Shown piece after piece: positions 17,090-26,968 of a stretch of 64,000 bases of DNA. Source of the stretch: Candidatus Coprovivens excrementavium (GTDB lineage Bacteria; Bacillota_I; Bacilli_A; RF39; UBA660); NCBI GenBank assembly GCA_944363975.1, contig CALVVU010000001.1, positions 1 to 64,000 of the forward strand. The letters are read 5' to 3'. The notes beneath the pieces were generated by a model. The model ran no database searches. It worked only from the letters and a program-made list of their open reading frames with translations, and had not been told where the DNA came from. Numbering within the stretch: position 1 is the stretch's first letter; every line of letters starts with the position of its first letter. A program made the translations under genes and the position numbers.

Positions 17090-17950
17090 TTAATATTCAA
17101 TGTCGTCATAAGTTAAATTACCACAACCTCCAGTGATAGGTATTGTTTCACCTACAATCATTCTACCCATATCACTTATTAAATATATCGCTAAATTAGC
17201 TACCTCTACTGGATCAAGAAATCTTTCGGACGGAGATTTTTCATAATATAAATTATTTTCATCATGTTCTATCATTGAAGTTATTGTTGGGCCCGGTGCT
17301 ATCCCATTAACTATTATACCATATTTAATTAACATTTTTGCCATACCCTTTGTTAAACCATTTATTCCCCACTTTGAAAGCATATATGGAGATATCGCAG
17401 GTCTATAACCTGATATTGATGAAATATTTAATACATTCCCTTTTATTTTATTTTTTATTAAATATCTGGAAAATATTTGTGATAAATTGTATGTTCCTTC
17501 TAAGTTTGTATTAATAGTTTTATTTAAATCAGATATATTTGTTTCTAAGAATCTACTTCCAATTGATATTCCTGCATTATTCACTAAGGTATCTACTTTA
17601 TGTTTTAATACTATTTTTGAAAATTCTTCTTCTAATGTATCTTTATTTGATATATCTAGTCTATAATAAAATACTTTTTCTTTTTCTACATTAGTTTCTT
17701 TTTTTAACTTTAAACTAGCTTCTTTTAATTTTTTTTCATTTCTTCCGCAAATTATAACATTTGCTTTATTATTTATAGCTAGTTTTGCAATTTCGTACCC
17801 TATTCCACTTGCTCCACCTGTTATAATTATCGTTCTTTCTTTTAATAAATCTCCTATGCAAACTGGAATCTTAATTGGTTCTTTTATTTTCCATGTGAAT
17901 GTTTTTTTTATTTTTTTTAAAACTTTTTTTACTTTATTTTTAATTCCCAT
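17090..17950 (-). CDS. Short-chain dehydrogenase/reductase of the polysaccharide locus
   Basis: 286 aa. A basic N-terminal extension of about 35 aa precedes a classical SDR: NAD(P)-binding TGGASGIG (about 44-51), NNAG (about 122-125), catalytic Ser in NISSISG and YxxxK in YMLSK. C-terminal NGIAPGPT and GETIPITGG are typical. The last gene of the exopolysaccharide operon, 1 nt after the MenD-like gene, so the two products may act in one pathway making an unusual glycan precursor or substituent. The substrate is unknown. Confidence 0.85.
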   Translation of the reverse strand: MGIKNKVKKVLKKIKKTFTWKIKEPIKIPVCIGDLLKERTIIITGGASGIGYEIAKLAINNKANVIICGRNEKKLKEASLKLKKETNVEKEKVFYYRLDISNKDTLEEEFSKIVLKHKVDTLVNNAGISIGSRFLETNISDLNKTINTNLEGTYNLSQIFSRYLIKNKIKGNVLNISSISGYRPAISPYMLSKWGINGLTKGMAKMLIKYGIIVNGIAPGPTITSMIEHDENNLYYEKSPSERFLDPVEVANLAIYLISDMGRMIVGETIPITGGCGNLTYDDIEY

Positions 17951-17951
17951 G

Positions 17952-19682
17952 TTATTTACCTCTTAAAAAATCTTTAATTTTTCTAACACCTTTTAATCCG
18001 ATTGTATTCTTCACTATTTCTTTTGTTAACTCTTTTCCTGTTTTTTCCAACGAAATAATTTGTTTTAAGGCTTCTGTTTCTTCTCGTGTATCTGTAAATA
18101 TTTCAAAAATTACCGATTTTTTATTGTTTTTATCTAGAAATATTTGTTTTGTTTCTTCAAATTCTTCTTTACTACTGGCAGATATATATATAAATCCCAA
18201 GTTTTCTGCATAGTTTTTTACTAATTGTTTTGACTTGTTTCCAAAATGACCAGCTGCAGCTATATAGGTATTTGTATTTTCATCGAATTGAGTTGTTCTA
18301 TTTCCAAAATTTTTAAATTCTTGTCCCATTCCATTATTTATTACCAATAATCTTACATTATTTCCAAAATGTCTATTTCCCAACGAGTTTAAATCATAGA
18401 AAAAAGCTAAATCACCAACTACTCCAAAATATAATTTATCTCTATTAGCTAATGATGCTCCTAAAAGTGTTGAAACACATCCATCAATTCCGAAGCCTCC
18501 AGTATTTGAGTATACATTTATACTTTTATCAATTTGAAAGAAATTCCATGATCTTAATGAATTTAGGATTCCTAAATGAAGAACCGATCCTTTTGGTAAT
18601 TCTTTCGACAATTCTTTTGCAACCCACAAATTAGAATATGGCAAGTTCGGAATTTTACTTTCTAATCTACAATAGTTTTCTTTCCATTCTTCATAATATG
18701 TTGTTTCAACTTTTTTATTCTTTTGTTGATTAAATTTATTAAAAAAATCTATTTCTGTCATTTCGAATACATATCTTAATTTTTTGAAATTGTCGCATAT
18801 TTTACCATCTTCATTTACTCTCCAAACTTCAGCTGGTTGAATATTTAAATATGCGCCAGATATGTTACCTAAATGAATCAATAATTCCATTTTACAGCAC
18901 TCTAAATGACAATATTTTTGATTTGAAACTAAACTAGTTGGCACAAAATATTTTCCTTTATAATTACTTGTATGATCTCCTATTACAACTCCATTATATT
19001 TTTCACAAAATTGATCTATTTGAAAAATTAACTCGTCCGACATTTTAATATGATTTCCAATAAAAATTCCTACTTTTGATTTAGTTATGTTAGGAAATGT
19101 TTCATTAAAAGTTATTCTATCTATATATTTTACTGGTTTTATTTCTGATTCCGTAAACTCCCCAAATGATGTTTCTACATTTAAATGAACTGGTCCACTT
19201 CCATTATGTTTTAATTCAAGCATCGCTTCATTTGCTCTAACAGTACATGCCCATTCATCCTCTTCATCTTTTATTAATGGTATATGAAAACTTTTTTTAA
19301 CAATATCATTACTTACATTTGTTCTATCGGTTAATTGTGGAAAATTATGACCGATTCTTTCTATAGGCATAGTTGATGTAATTGCTAAAATAGGTATTTT
19401 ATTGTAGTATGCTTCTGTCAAACCAGGAAAATAATTTCTAGCTGCTGTCGCACCAGTGCAACTTAATACTACTGGTTCTCCACTTTCAACAGATAAACCA
19501 CAAGCAATATAAGCTGCCGATCTCTCATCTACAGATGAATATATTTCAAAAAAAGGGTCATTTTGAATAGATGCTATAAATGATACATTTGTACCACCAG
19601 GACTTGCTACTACCTTTTTAATATTATGATGTTTTAATAATTCAATAACTATTTGATTATTTCTTTCGACTGTTTTTAACAT
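17952..19682 (-). CDS. MenD-like thiamine-diphosphate-dependent enzyme in the polysaccharide locus
   Basis: About 576 aa. N-terminal KKVVASPGGTNVSFI and SVDERSAAYIACGLS contain the catalytic Glu of ThDP decarboxylase-type enzymes. The C-terminal GDLAFFYDLNSL...LLVINNG is the ThDP/Mg motif. The overall layout is closest to MenD (SEPHCHC synthase) and acetolactate-synthase relatives. No other menaquinone gene is nearby, while Wzx, Wzy and glycosyltransferases are, so it probably does a ThDP-dependent carboligation or decarboxylation for a sugar or polyol precursor; inference. The ATG at 19682 with AAGGAAAG upstream is preferred to the one at 19700. Confidence 0.78.
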   Translation of the reverse strand: MLKTVERNNQIVIELLKHHNIKKVVASPGGTNVSFIASIQNDPFFEIYSSVDERSAAYIACGLSVESGEPVVLSCTGATAARNYFPGLTEAYYNKIPILAITSTMPIERIGHNFPQLTDRTNVSNDIVKKSFHIPLIKDEEDEWACTVRANEAMLELKHNGSGPVHLNVETSFGEFTESEIKPVKYIDRITFNETFPNITKSKVGIFIGNHIKMSDELIFQIDQFCEKYNGVVIGDHTSNYKGKYFVPTSLVSNQKYCHLECCKMELLIHLGNISGAYLNIQPAEVWRVNEDGKICDNFKKLRYVFEMTEIDFFNKFNQQKNKKVETTYYEEWKENYCRLESKIPNLPYSNLWVAKELSKELPKGSVLHLGILNSLRSWNFFQIDKSINVYSNTGGFGIDGCVSTLLGASLANRDKLYFGVVGDLAFFYDLNSLGNRHFGNNVRLLVINNGMGQEFKNFGNRTTQFDENTNTYIAAAGHFGNKSKQLVKNYAENLGFIYISASSKEEFEETKQIFLDKNNKKSVIFEIFTDTREETEALKQIISLEKTGKELTKEIVKNTIGLKGVRKIKDFLRGK

Positions 19683-19715
19683 TTTCTTTCCTTCTTTCAT
19701 TTCTTTTTTATTAAA

Positions 19716-21122
19716 TTACGTTAATTTTTTTTTCATAAAGCTAAATATTATATCTATTGATTTTTTGTTAATGTTCCATGCAAATATAATTGCTATGATT
19801 AACGAAATTATATTAAGATATATATTGTTAATATAATATAATGGAATAACAATAATTAATGTTATTATAGTTTTTATTATTAAGAATTTATTTATTTTAA
19901 TTTTAAAATATTTTTTATTAATATCTATTAATCTATATATACTCATTATGAAGAATGAGGCAAAAGTTGATATTACTGCTGCATATAATCCAACAAATTT
20001 AATTAAGGACAAATGCACTACTATATTAATAATGGCGGAAACAATCGATGTATTTGCTATAGCTTTTGTATTTTTTTTAGCAACATATATAACACTTAAT
20101 AAACCAACTACTACGTTAAATAATGAAGCAATTATTGATATAGGTACTAATCCATAACCACTACCAAATTTTTCATTTATCATAATTGGGAATACAAATG
20201 GCATACAAGAAATCATTCCTATTGACATTGCAGTAAATAAATTTAAGATTATATTAAACATTTTATTAAAGTAATCATCTACATCTTCATCATTTATAGC
20301 GACAGATATTGACTCTGTCCAACTCATATTAAAAATATTATAAAAAGTTATGAATACACTAGAAAATTTAAGAGAAGCTGCTAATATTCCATTTCGATCG
20401 ACTCCAAGAAACATAGTTGCAATGACTCTATCAGAAGCATTAAATATCCACCATGATATTGCATTTGGTATTAATGGTATTGAATATTTCCATAATTTTT
20501 TTATAATATCTTTTTTATATTCATTAACTTTTATATAGCTATATAGTTTTAATGATATAAACAAATATATTGAAGCAATTAGTTGTCCACTCATTGTACC
20601 AAGTAACATACCGTATGCTCCGAGTTTAATAACTACTAAGAATAGCACATTAAATAAAATTGTAAATAAAGCACTTATGAAACTACCGATAGCGTATCTT
20701 TTATTGTCTCCTAAACCTCTGGCAATCTGTTGAAATAATGAGAGGAAAATATAAGCAATAACATTTGTTGCTAAAAAGAACTTATAATTATTATTAATAA
20801 ATGGAGATATTAATGCGAATATTATTAAGTAGATAATACATTGAAATATTACAGTAATAACTCCACTTGAAATTATTTTTTTCTTTGATTCTTCATTATC
20901 TCTTACTTCTATTAATTCTCTAAATAGAGCTTGTTCCACTTGAAATGTTACTATTGGTAATAATAAAGATACTAATGTATTAAGTAAATCTACTGTACCA
21001 TACTCTTCTGTTGAAAGAATACCAGTATATAATGGCAAAAGAAAAAATGTAATTAATTGTGTACATATTTTCCCTATTGTAATAATAATTGTATTTTTAG
21101 CTAGATTCTTTTCACGACTCAT
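19716..21122 (-). CDS. Wzx-type polysaccharide flippase (MOP superfamily)
   Basis: 468 aa with about 12-14 hydrophobic segments. N-terminal NTIIITIGKICTQLITFFLLPLYTGILSTEEYG is the classic start of RfbX/Wzx transporters, and EQALFRE, SWWIFNASDRVI and YAAVISTFASF also fit. It flips undecaprenyl-linked repeat units across the membrane. Sits between the ThDP enzyme and pyruvyl transferase genes in the operon. Confidence 0.9.
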   Translation of the reverse strand: MSREKNLAKNTIIITIGKICTQLITFFLLPLYTGILSTEEYGTVDLLNTLVSLLLPIVTFQVEQALFRELIEVRDNEESKKKIISSGVITVIFQCIIYLIIFALISPFINNNYKFFLATNVIAYIFLSLFQQIARGLGDNKRYAIGSFISALFTILFNVLFLVVIKLGAYGMLLGTMSGQLIASIYLFISLKLYSYIKVNEYKKDIIKKLWKYSIPLIPNAISWWIFNASDRVIATMFLGVDRNGILAASLKFSSVFITFYNIFNMSWTESISVAINDEDVDDYFNKMFNIILNLFTAMSIGMISCMPFVFPIMINEKFGSGYGLVPISIIASLFNVVVGLLSVIYVAKKNTKAIANTSIVSAIINIVVHLSLIKFVGLYAAVISTFASFFIMSIYRLIDINKKYFKIKINKFLIIKTIITLIIVIPLYYINNIYLNIISLIIAIIFAWNINKKSIDIIFSFMKKKLT

Positions 21123-21144
21123 TAATTACATCTTCTTTCTATTT

Positions 21145-22254
21145 TTATTTTTCTATCGCATCAATTAACCAATTAATTGATTTTTCCCTTTCTTTTTCTA
21201 ATATTTTATTTACTTTTTCATAATCTATTTCTTCATCATAATTTCTATTATTAAATTCTTCTAAAGTATTAACTGCTCTATTAGAAATTTCTAATTTTTT
21301 TAATAAGTCAGTTACTCTAGAGCCAGTGGCTTTATATGGCACTATCCAAAATTTCTTATTAAAAATAATTGAAAAAACAGTAGCATGAAATGATGTAGCA
21401 ACTATATAATCAGCATTTTTAATTAAATTTACAAATTCTAAAGGTCCGTCTGAGTTTGCTTTTCTTAATACTCTCTTGTATCTGTTTATTCTTTCAAAAT
21501 GAATAACTTTTAATCCAGTTAACTCTGACAAGTATTCTACTATTTTCAATTGTTCTTCGTTTCCTTCAACAATATATGATAGAATATATCGTTCTTTTTC
21601 TTTCTTTAATGTTTTTATTTCTTCATTCCACTCATTCTGACTTAGAAGTAAAGTTGGATCTAAAACCACTTGTATATTCTTCGATGGTAATATTTTTTCT
21701 AATTCATTTTTTGCACTTTCTTCTCTAACTGAAATATGATTTATTCCTGTTAGTTTGTCTATATATTCATTTTTGTATTTTAAAACATTTTTTTCAGTTC
21801 CAATGCTGGCAGCATATGATATTTTATTTATGTTTTTTATAAAATTCAATGTATATATATCAGATAATCCCTTGGTAATATCAACATTCCATACTTGATC
21901 GCTACCAGTGATAATAAAATCTTCTTTAATTTTGTTGACATTAGTAAGATTATTTTCAGATATTTCATAGTTTGTTTCTTCTAATTTCTCATTTTGAAAA
22001 TTTTCAAAATTTAAATTCTTATTTTTTATTTCTTTATAAAAAATAAGAATTTTTAATATTTCTTTTAATTTGTTTTTTAAATTTTTATTTTTAAGCGAAA
22101 ACATCTTATAACTTTCTTCGATATTTAAGTCTCTATAATTCAAAAACTTTATTTTATATCCTTTATCATTCAATACTTTTTTTAGAGCATATGCTTGAAG
22201 CATAGCACCACAATTATGTGCTTTGTAAAAAGTTGTTATTAAACCTTTTTTCAT
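21145..22254 (-). CDS. Polysaccharide pyruvyl transferase family protein
   Basis: 369 aa. It begins GLITTFYKAHNCGAMLQAYAL and has ITGSDQVWN, YAASIGTE, VREESAKNEL and a C-terminal YIVATSFHATVFSIIF, all hallmarks of the CsaB/WcaK pyruvyl transferase family. These add ketal-linked pyruvate to sugars of wall or exopolysaccharides, making them acidic. It is 4 nt upstream of the polymerase gene boundary and in the same operon. Confidence 0.88.
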   Translation of the reverse strand: MKKGLITTFYKAHNCGAMLQAYALKKVLNDKGYKIKFLNYRDLNIEESYKMFSLKNKNLKNKLKEILKILIFYKEIKNKNLNFENFQNEKLEETNYEISENNLTNVNKIKEDFIITGSDQVWNVDITKGLSDIYTLNFIKNINKISYAASIGTEKNVLKYKNEYIDKLTGINHISVREESAKNELEKILPSKNIQVVLDPTLLLSQNEWNEEIKTLKKEKERYILSYIVEGNEEQLKIVEYLSELTGLKVIHFERINRYKRVLRKANSDGPLEFVNLIKNADYIVATSFHATVFSIIFNKKFWIVPYKATGSRVTDLLKKLEISNRAVNTLEEFNNRNYDEEIDYEKVNKILEKEREKSINWLIDAIEK

Positions 22255-22258
22255 TTTT

Positions 22259-23434
22259 TCACCTCATCTTTATAATATTTAAAAATTTTGGTCTTGTTCC
22301 TTTGTATTCTTTTACATTTTTATATAATATTGAACCAATTATAATAAAGTTTATGGTCCAAGAAAAATTTCCTCCAATAGAATGAGAAGTTAAAAAATTA
22401 AAAAATTGATATGCCATGAAAATGCAACAATATATTTGTCCGCTTGTCATTGACCAATATGTCAAGCAGAACAAAATCAACCCTACTATTGTTAATTCCA
22501 TATAAATTTCTATTAAGTCCATTTCTATTAATTCTAAGCCTAATTCGTTGGCCGCCGATCCTAAGCCATAACTTTGAAAATTTTCATTTATCAATTCATG
22601 TAATCTATCACTTCTTGTCATAGTGAATTGTGTTTGTGTTTCATTAAATATATCGTAAAATAGATTTTCATTGTTTTCTTGTAAAATCCAATAATATCCA
22701 ATTGTAAAAAATACGAATAGAACTGAAATAAGAACTATATATTTTTTATCAATTTTTCCATCAATATTTATAAACCATGGCAAAAATAATAATACTATTG
22801 CAAACAAAATTGATAATCTTTTAAATGTACAAATTGTAAATAAAATCGATAAAATTAGCCACTTTTTTTCTTTCCTAAAATACGAAAAAAACGCACATGT
22901 TGATAAAGCAATTCCTGCAAAATAAGACGATTCAAATGGAGAATATGATTTGGCATAATTGATAAGTGCAATGTTTTCAATGTTAAAGTTTTCTATTCCA
23001 ATTTCTATAATATATCCAATTATAGCAAAAATCAATATTATTTTCATTGCATTGTATATTTCGTCTATATCTAATGTATTAAGAATTATAAATGCGAAGA
23101 ATATTCCCAATATCATTTTAATCAAGATTGTAAAAGTATTTATTGTAATATTTTGCTCTATTATTGCAAAAAGCAATGAAATAACAAAAAATGATATTAC
23201 TAAAAAAAGCATTCTTTTCATTTCATTTCCAAAACACGATTTACTTAATTTTAACTTACCTCTTTTTAACATAAAAAAGAATATAATTGCTAAGAACATA
23301 GTAATATATTTTGAAGATACCATGAAATTATTTATATCATTTACAACAAATAAACCATCTGTTATTGATCTGATTATATATGTCGCAACAAATAGAAAAA
23401 ATATAATTTTTTTAATTTTTATCGTCTTAAGCAT
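22259..23434 (-). CDS. Wzy-type O-antigen/EPS polymerase
   Basis: 391 aa, roughly ten hydrophobic segments, with a larger extracytoplasmic loop after residue 250 (NENLFYDIFNETQTQFTMTRSDRLHELINENF). Sequence conservation in this family is low; the call rests on topology and place between GT2 and pyruvyl transferase genes in a Wzx locus. It overlaps the GT2 gene by 16 nt, and AGGAGAAG precedes the ATG. Confidence 0.8.
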   Translation of the reverse strand: MLKTIKIKKIIFFLFVATYIIRSITDGLFVVNDINNFMVSSKYITMFLAIIFFFMLKRGKLKLSKSCFGNEMKRMLFLVISFFVISLLFAIIEQNITINTFTILIKMILGIFFAFIILNTLDIDEIYNAMKIILIFAIIGYIIEIGIENFNIENIALINYAKSYSPFESSYFAGIALSTCAFFSYFRKEKKWLILSILFTICTFKRLSILFAIVLLFLPWFINIDGKIDKKYIVLISVLFVFFTIGYYWILQENNENLFYDIFNETQTQFTMTRSDRLHELINENFQSYGLGSAANELGLELIEMDLIEIYMELTIVGLILFCLTYWSMTSGQIYCCIFMAYQFFNFLTSHSIGGNFSWTINFIIIGSILYKNVKEYKGTRPKFLNIIKMR

Positions 23435-24426
23435 TTTAATCTTCTCCTTATTGCAAACAAGAAAATATAAAGTAATTCTAAATTGAAGTCAAACATTTTT
23501 AATGAAATATTTAGTTTTTTTCTAAAATTTATATTGTATCTTTTTCTTTCTTTTAAGTACTTTTTAAAGATTTTATTTTTTACGCTTTTTAATTTTTTTA
23601 ATTCTGTAATAATCTTATTAGATTTGGCAATATTTTGTATATAACATAAATATGTATTACATACTATTCCAATGTAATTCCTATATAAAGTTTTTTCACT
23701 TGAAATAATATCATTTAATATTATTTCATTAACATATATCATATCTTCTAATAAAGTTGGTATGTACTTTGAAGTTACAGAACTATTATTTATTCTATAA
23801 TTATACAATTTTTTTGTTTCAATACTCACATTTCGACAATTGTTAACATACTCTGCCAAAAACAAATAATCTTCTGACATTTTTAATTTTTTGAAATAAA
23901 GATTATTTTTGGTTATTATTTCTTTTTTATATAAGCATCTCCAAATATAACCAAATATGCAATTATTTTCTTCAATATTTATTAATTTTTCTAATATTAA
24001 TTTTTTATCATTTACATTATTTAATTTTTTTAGTAACTCTTCATCTGTTTTAATTTTATCACCAACAATATTATAGCTTCCTATTACTAAATCAGTATTA
24101 TTTTTTTTCATTGAATTTACTAAATTTTTAATAAAATCTCTTTCGACATAATCATCACTATCAACAAAAGATACAAATTTTCCATTCGAATTAATTATTC
24201 CATAATTTCTCGTGTCACTAACACCACTATTTTTTTTATTAAATATTTTTATTTTTTTGTTATTTTTATATTTATTACAAATTTTAAGTGAAGAATCTTT
24301 CGATCCGTCATTTATTAATAATATTTCAATATTATTATAACTTTGATTTAATAAAGACATAATGCATTCATCTAAATATTTTTCTGCATTATAAATCGGT
24401 ACAATTATAGATACTAAATCTTTCAT
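23419..24426 (-). CDS. Family 2 glycosyltransferase
   Basis: 335 aa. GT-A fold start VSIIVPIYNAEKYLDECIMSLLNQ, then EILLINDGSKDSS, SGVSDTRNYGI and the metal-binding FVDSDDYVE (about residues 88-96). The C-terminal third is basic and helical with a hydrophobic end. It adds one sugar to the lipid-linked repeat unit at the cytoplasmic face; donor and acceptor are unknown. Cotranscribed with its overlapping neighbours. Confidence 0.92.
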   Translation of the reverse strand: MKDLVSIIVPIYNAEKYLDECIMSLLNQSYNNIEILLINDGSKDSSLKICNKYKNNKKIKIFNKKNSGVSDTRNYGIINSNGKFVSFVDSDDYVERDFIKNLVNSMKKNNTDLVIGSYNIVGDKIKTDEELLKKLNNVNDKKLILEKLINIEENNCIFGYIWRCLYKKEIITKNNLYFKKLKMSEDYLFLAEYVNNCRNVSIETKKLYNYRINNSSVTSKYIPTLLEDMIYVNEIILNDIISSEKTLYRNYIGIVCNTYLCYIQNIAKSNKIITELKKLKSVKNKIFKKYLKERKRYNINFRKKLNISLKMFDFNLELLYIFLFAIRRRLKCLRR

Positions 24427-24429
24427 ATA

Positions 24430-25986
24430 TTAACTCCAACTTTTGTAAATTTTTTTTAAATTATTTATATGTTTATCTATGGAAAAATTTTCATCAATTG
24501 TTTTTTTCGCTTCACAGCTAATTTCGGTACGTTTCTTTTTATTACTTATTAATAGTAGAATATATTTTTTTAAGCTTTCTATATCTCCAGGTTCGATTAG
24601 ATAGCCATTTTCACCATTTTTTATCACTTCTGGAATTGACGCAATATTAGTAGAAATATTTGGAATTCCATATGCCATAGTTTCTAATATAGTCATCGGC
24701 AACCCTTCATGATACGATGGTAAAATATTTATCATAGTTCTTGAAAAAAAGTCTTCTTTATCTTCGGCATTTATCCACCCAATATGGCTAACCAATTTTT
24801 CTAGATTCCTTTTTCTTACTTCCTCTTTTACTTTTTCTACTTCTCCATCTCCACAAAGATTGACTTTTATATTATTTTCAATAAGTTCATTTTTAATTTC
24901 TGATAGGGCTTTTAAAAAGTCGTATACTCCTTTTCGTTCACCCAATCTTCCAAGGAATAACAATTCTTTCGAATCTTTATTATATTTGTTGTTATCATAT
25001 GTTGTTACAGCGTTATATAATACTTCAACTTTTGACTTTGGTTCTTTAGATGTTATTGAATTTACCAATCTTTTACTAAGTACTATATTTGTATCAACAG
25101 TTCTAAGCATTTTTTTTATTTTTACTTTTTCTTTATACTTTAGATTTTCATAGTATTTATCGAATTCTGCTCCATGATGATGCAAAACTATTTTTGTAGA
25201 AGGAGATATTTTTTTTATTATATTAATAACAATATATTTTCTTTTTACACTTCCTCTTTCTGAAACATGAATATGTACAATATTATATTTGTTCCTTATT
25301 AAGCTAAATATTATTTTTATTATAGCAACAAAAAAATAAATTAATTTAACTAACGTATTCGCATCAATATGAGTTGGTATAAACTTAATGTCAACATCGT
25401 CCCAATTTTTATATTCTAAATAATTTCTTATAACAGAAACAATTCCTCCTTTTACTTTCATAGAAGATCCTATCATTAATACTTTAATTTTCTTATTTTT
25501 TTTTTCAGTTTTTGTTATAAACTCATCTATAACATTATTTATTTTTTCGTTTGAAGAAATATATTTTTTAAATTTCATTGTTTTTGATTTTTTGATATTT
25601 TCGTATAAACTTTCTATATTTTCTCCATTTGATAGAACAAATCCTTTTTTGGAAAACGATTCGGCTATTTCTACTTGATGATCATCAACGTGTTCTTTAT
25701 ATTTAGCTAAACGGGGTACAACAATTACATGTTTATCAAAATTCAAGGCTGTAATAATAGTTCCTACGCCAGCATGAGTAATTATTAAATCTGCTTTTTT
25801 TACACACTCTTCAAATTCTTCTTTGTTTAAAAATTCTTTATATTTAAAATTAATTGGTTTATAATCAGAATTTCCTATTTGAGCAAAAACTTTTTCTTTT
25901 ATCTTTTTTTCTGAAATTAGCTCGTCAATTTTTTTTAATAATCTGTTAAATTGGAACTTTTGAGTCCCCAAGGTAATAAAAATCAA
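24430..25986 (-). CDS. Fusion of a PssE/Alg13-like subunit with a family 4 glycosyltransferase
   Basis: About 518 aa. Residues 1-155 (IFITLGTQKFQFNRLL...ADLIITHAGVGTIITAL...VPRLAKYKEHVDDHQ) are the catalytic PssE/EpsF/Alg13-like half of a split transferase whose PssD/Alg14 partner is encoded just upstream. From about residue 170, KIKVLMIGSSMKVKGGIVSVIRN begins a complete GT4 glycosyltransferase with LFLGRLGERKGVYDF, GDGE and SYHEGLPMTILETMAYGIP. Normally these are two proteins. The start is taken as TTG at 25986, which overlaps the TGA stop of the PssD gene (TTGA) and has GGAGGTGG upstream; the frame also opens at 26040. Confidence 0.85.
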   Translation of the reverse strand: MIFITLGTQKFQFNRLLKKIDELISEKKIKEKVFAQIGNSDYKPINFKYKEFLNKEEFEECVKKADLIITHAGVGTIITALNFDKHVIVVPRLAKYKEHVDDHQVEIAESFSKKGFVLSNGENIESLYENIKKSKTMKFKKYISSNEKINNVIDEFITKTEKKNKKIKVLMIGSSMKVKGGIVSVIRNYLEYKNWDDVDIKFIPTHIDANTLVKLIYFFVAIIKIIFSLIRNKYNIVHIHVSERGSVKRKYIVINIIKKISPSTKIVLHHHGAEFDKYYENLKYKEKVKIKKMLRTVDTNIVLSKRLVNSITSKEPKSKVEVLYNAVTTYDNNKYNKDSKELLFLGRLGERKGVYDFLKALSEIKNELIENNIKVNLCGDGEVEKVKEEVRKRNLEKLVSHIGWINAEDKEDFFSRTMINILPSYHEGLPMTILETMAYGIPNISTNIASIPEVIKNGENGYLIEPGDIESLKKYILLLISNKKKRTEISCEAKKTIDENFSIDKHINNLKKIYKSWS

Positions 25987-26438
25987 AATATTCCACCTCC
26001 ATATATAGCAGTTGGATAAAACTTTAACATTTCTTCCCACTGAACAATAAACAAGTCAGCCTTTTTATATAACAACCTTCCTGTTAATGATGGTCTATCG
26101 CATCTAGCAAAAGACTCAATATATATAAGTTTTTTTCCAAAAAATTTACTTATAATACATATTGGATACGATGAAAGTGCACCAGTTGATATTACAATGT
26201 CTGGTTTTTCTTTCAAAAGAATAATAAAAGACTTAAAAAATATATAAATAAATTTAAAAACAAATAAAATTTCCCTTCTATTAGTTTGAGGAACATAATA
26301 TTTTTTTTTGCCAAAAGAATTTTGATTGAATGAACTTTTTTCTGTTATTAGAAAATGATTATATTTATCAGCTATTTTATTTAATCTTGATATTTCTTCT
26401 AAATGTCCTCCAGATGAACAAGCGAAACATATTTTCAT
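25983..26438 (-). CDS. PssD/Alg14-like glycosyltransferase subunit
   Basis: 151 aa. CFACSSGGHLEEISRL, PDIVISTGALSSYPICIISKFFGKKLIYIESFAR and KADLFIVQWEEMLKFYP match the Alg14/PssD/CpsF family, membrane-recruiting partners of the catalytic PssE/Alg13 half. The partner is the N-terminal domain of the next gene, coupled by a TTGA start/stop overlap. First gene of this transcription block; 26439-26700 upstream is AT-rich without a gene. Confidence 0.9.
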   Translation of the reverse strand: MKICFACSSGGHLEEISRLNKIADKYNHFLITEKSSFNQNSFGKKKYYVPQTNRREILFVFKFIYIFFKSFIILLKEKPDIVISTGALSSYPICIISKFFGKKLIYIESFARCDRPSLTGRLLYKKADLFIVQWEEMLKFYPTAIYGGGIF

Positions 26439-26670
26439 ACTTCTTACTCTTTTCTATTGTTATTTTTTGATTTGTATTTTGTTTTGATTTAGTTATATAA
26501 ACTTAAAACTCATAAAATGTCATTATAAATTATAACATAATATTTAATAATCTACTATAGAAATAATTTATATATAATGAGATTTTTGGTTAAGAATGAT
26601 TGCTATTTTAACATAAATAGATAAATATTGTCTATTTTTTCTCTTTTTTTATAAAAAAAGAGAGCAAAAT

Positions 26671-26698
26671 TTGATTTTTTAAGTATTATACGTATAAT
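26671..26698 (+). promoter_or_regulatory. Promoter of the small Cro-like gene
   Basis: TTGATT (26671-26676) and consensus TATAAT (26693-26698), 16-bp spacer, plus strand, 21 nt before the ATG. Confidence 0.65.
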
Positions 26699-26718
26699 TA
26701 CAATTGGGGGATGGTAGT

Positions 26719-26946
26719 ATGATATTTAATTATGATTTATTAATTAAAAAGATAGATGAAACTTATAAAGAAAGTAAATTGGAATATAAGTTAGTTCATT
26801 TTAGTAAAGATGTAAAAATTAAAATATATCGTTTGAAAAGAATTTTAGATAGTAAAGCTTTTTTTCAAAATGATGAAATAATGAGAATTAAAGACATACT
26901 AAACATTTCTAAGATAGAAGAATATTTTTTTATATTAAAAGGATAA
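26719..26946 (+). CDS. Small Cro/DUF739-like DNA-binding protein
   Basis: 75 aa, one of very few plus-strand genes. IFNYDLLIKKIDETYKES...VKIKIYRLKRILDSKAFFQNDEIMRIKDILNI...EEYFF follows the pattern of phage Cro-like DUF739/helix-turn-helix proteins (helix, turn, then FFQNDEI and a terminal EYFF). The preferred ATG at 26719 has GGGGGATGG upstream. It ends at a bidirectional terminator shared with the Rpn gene. It may be a prophage remnant or a regulator of the divergent polysaccharide genes. Confidence 0.6.
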   Translation: MIFNYDLLIKKIDETYKESKLEYKLVHFSKDVKIKIYRLKRILDSKAFFQNDEIMRIKDILNISKIEEYFFILKG

Positions 26947-26968
26947 TTGAATGGTCAATTATCCTTTT
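26937..26968. terminator. Bidirectional terminator between the Cro-like and Rpn genes
   Basis: AAAAGGATAATTGA/TCAATTATCCTTTT stem with a 4-nt loop, T run on one side and A run on the other; it overlaps both convergent gene ends. Confidence 0.85.

Noticed and set aside
22959-23486. Plus-strand 175-codon frame
   Set aside because: Antisense to the Wzy polymerase; Ile/Lys-rich composition mirrors the membrane segments on the minus strand.
25983-26438. Mycoplasma-type genetic code (TGA = Trp)
   Set aside because: The PssD-like gene ends at TGA with the next gene starting there, Trp is encoded by TGG, and cell-wall genes are plentiful.
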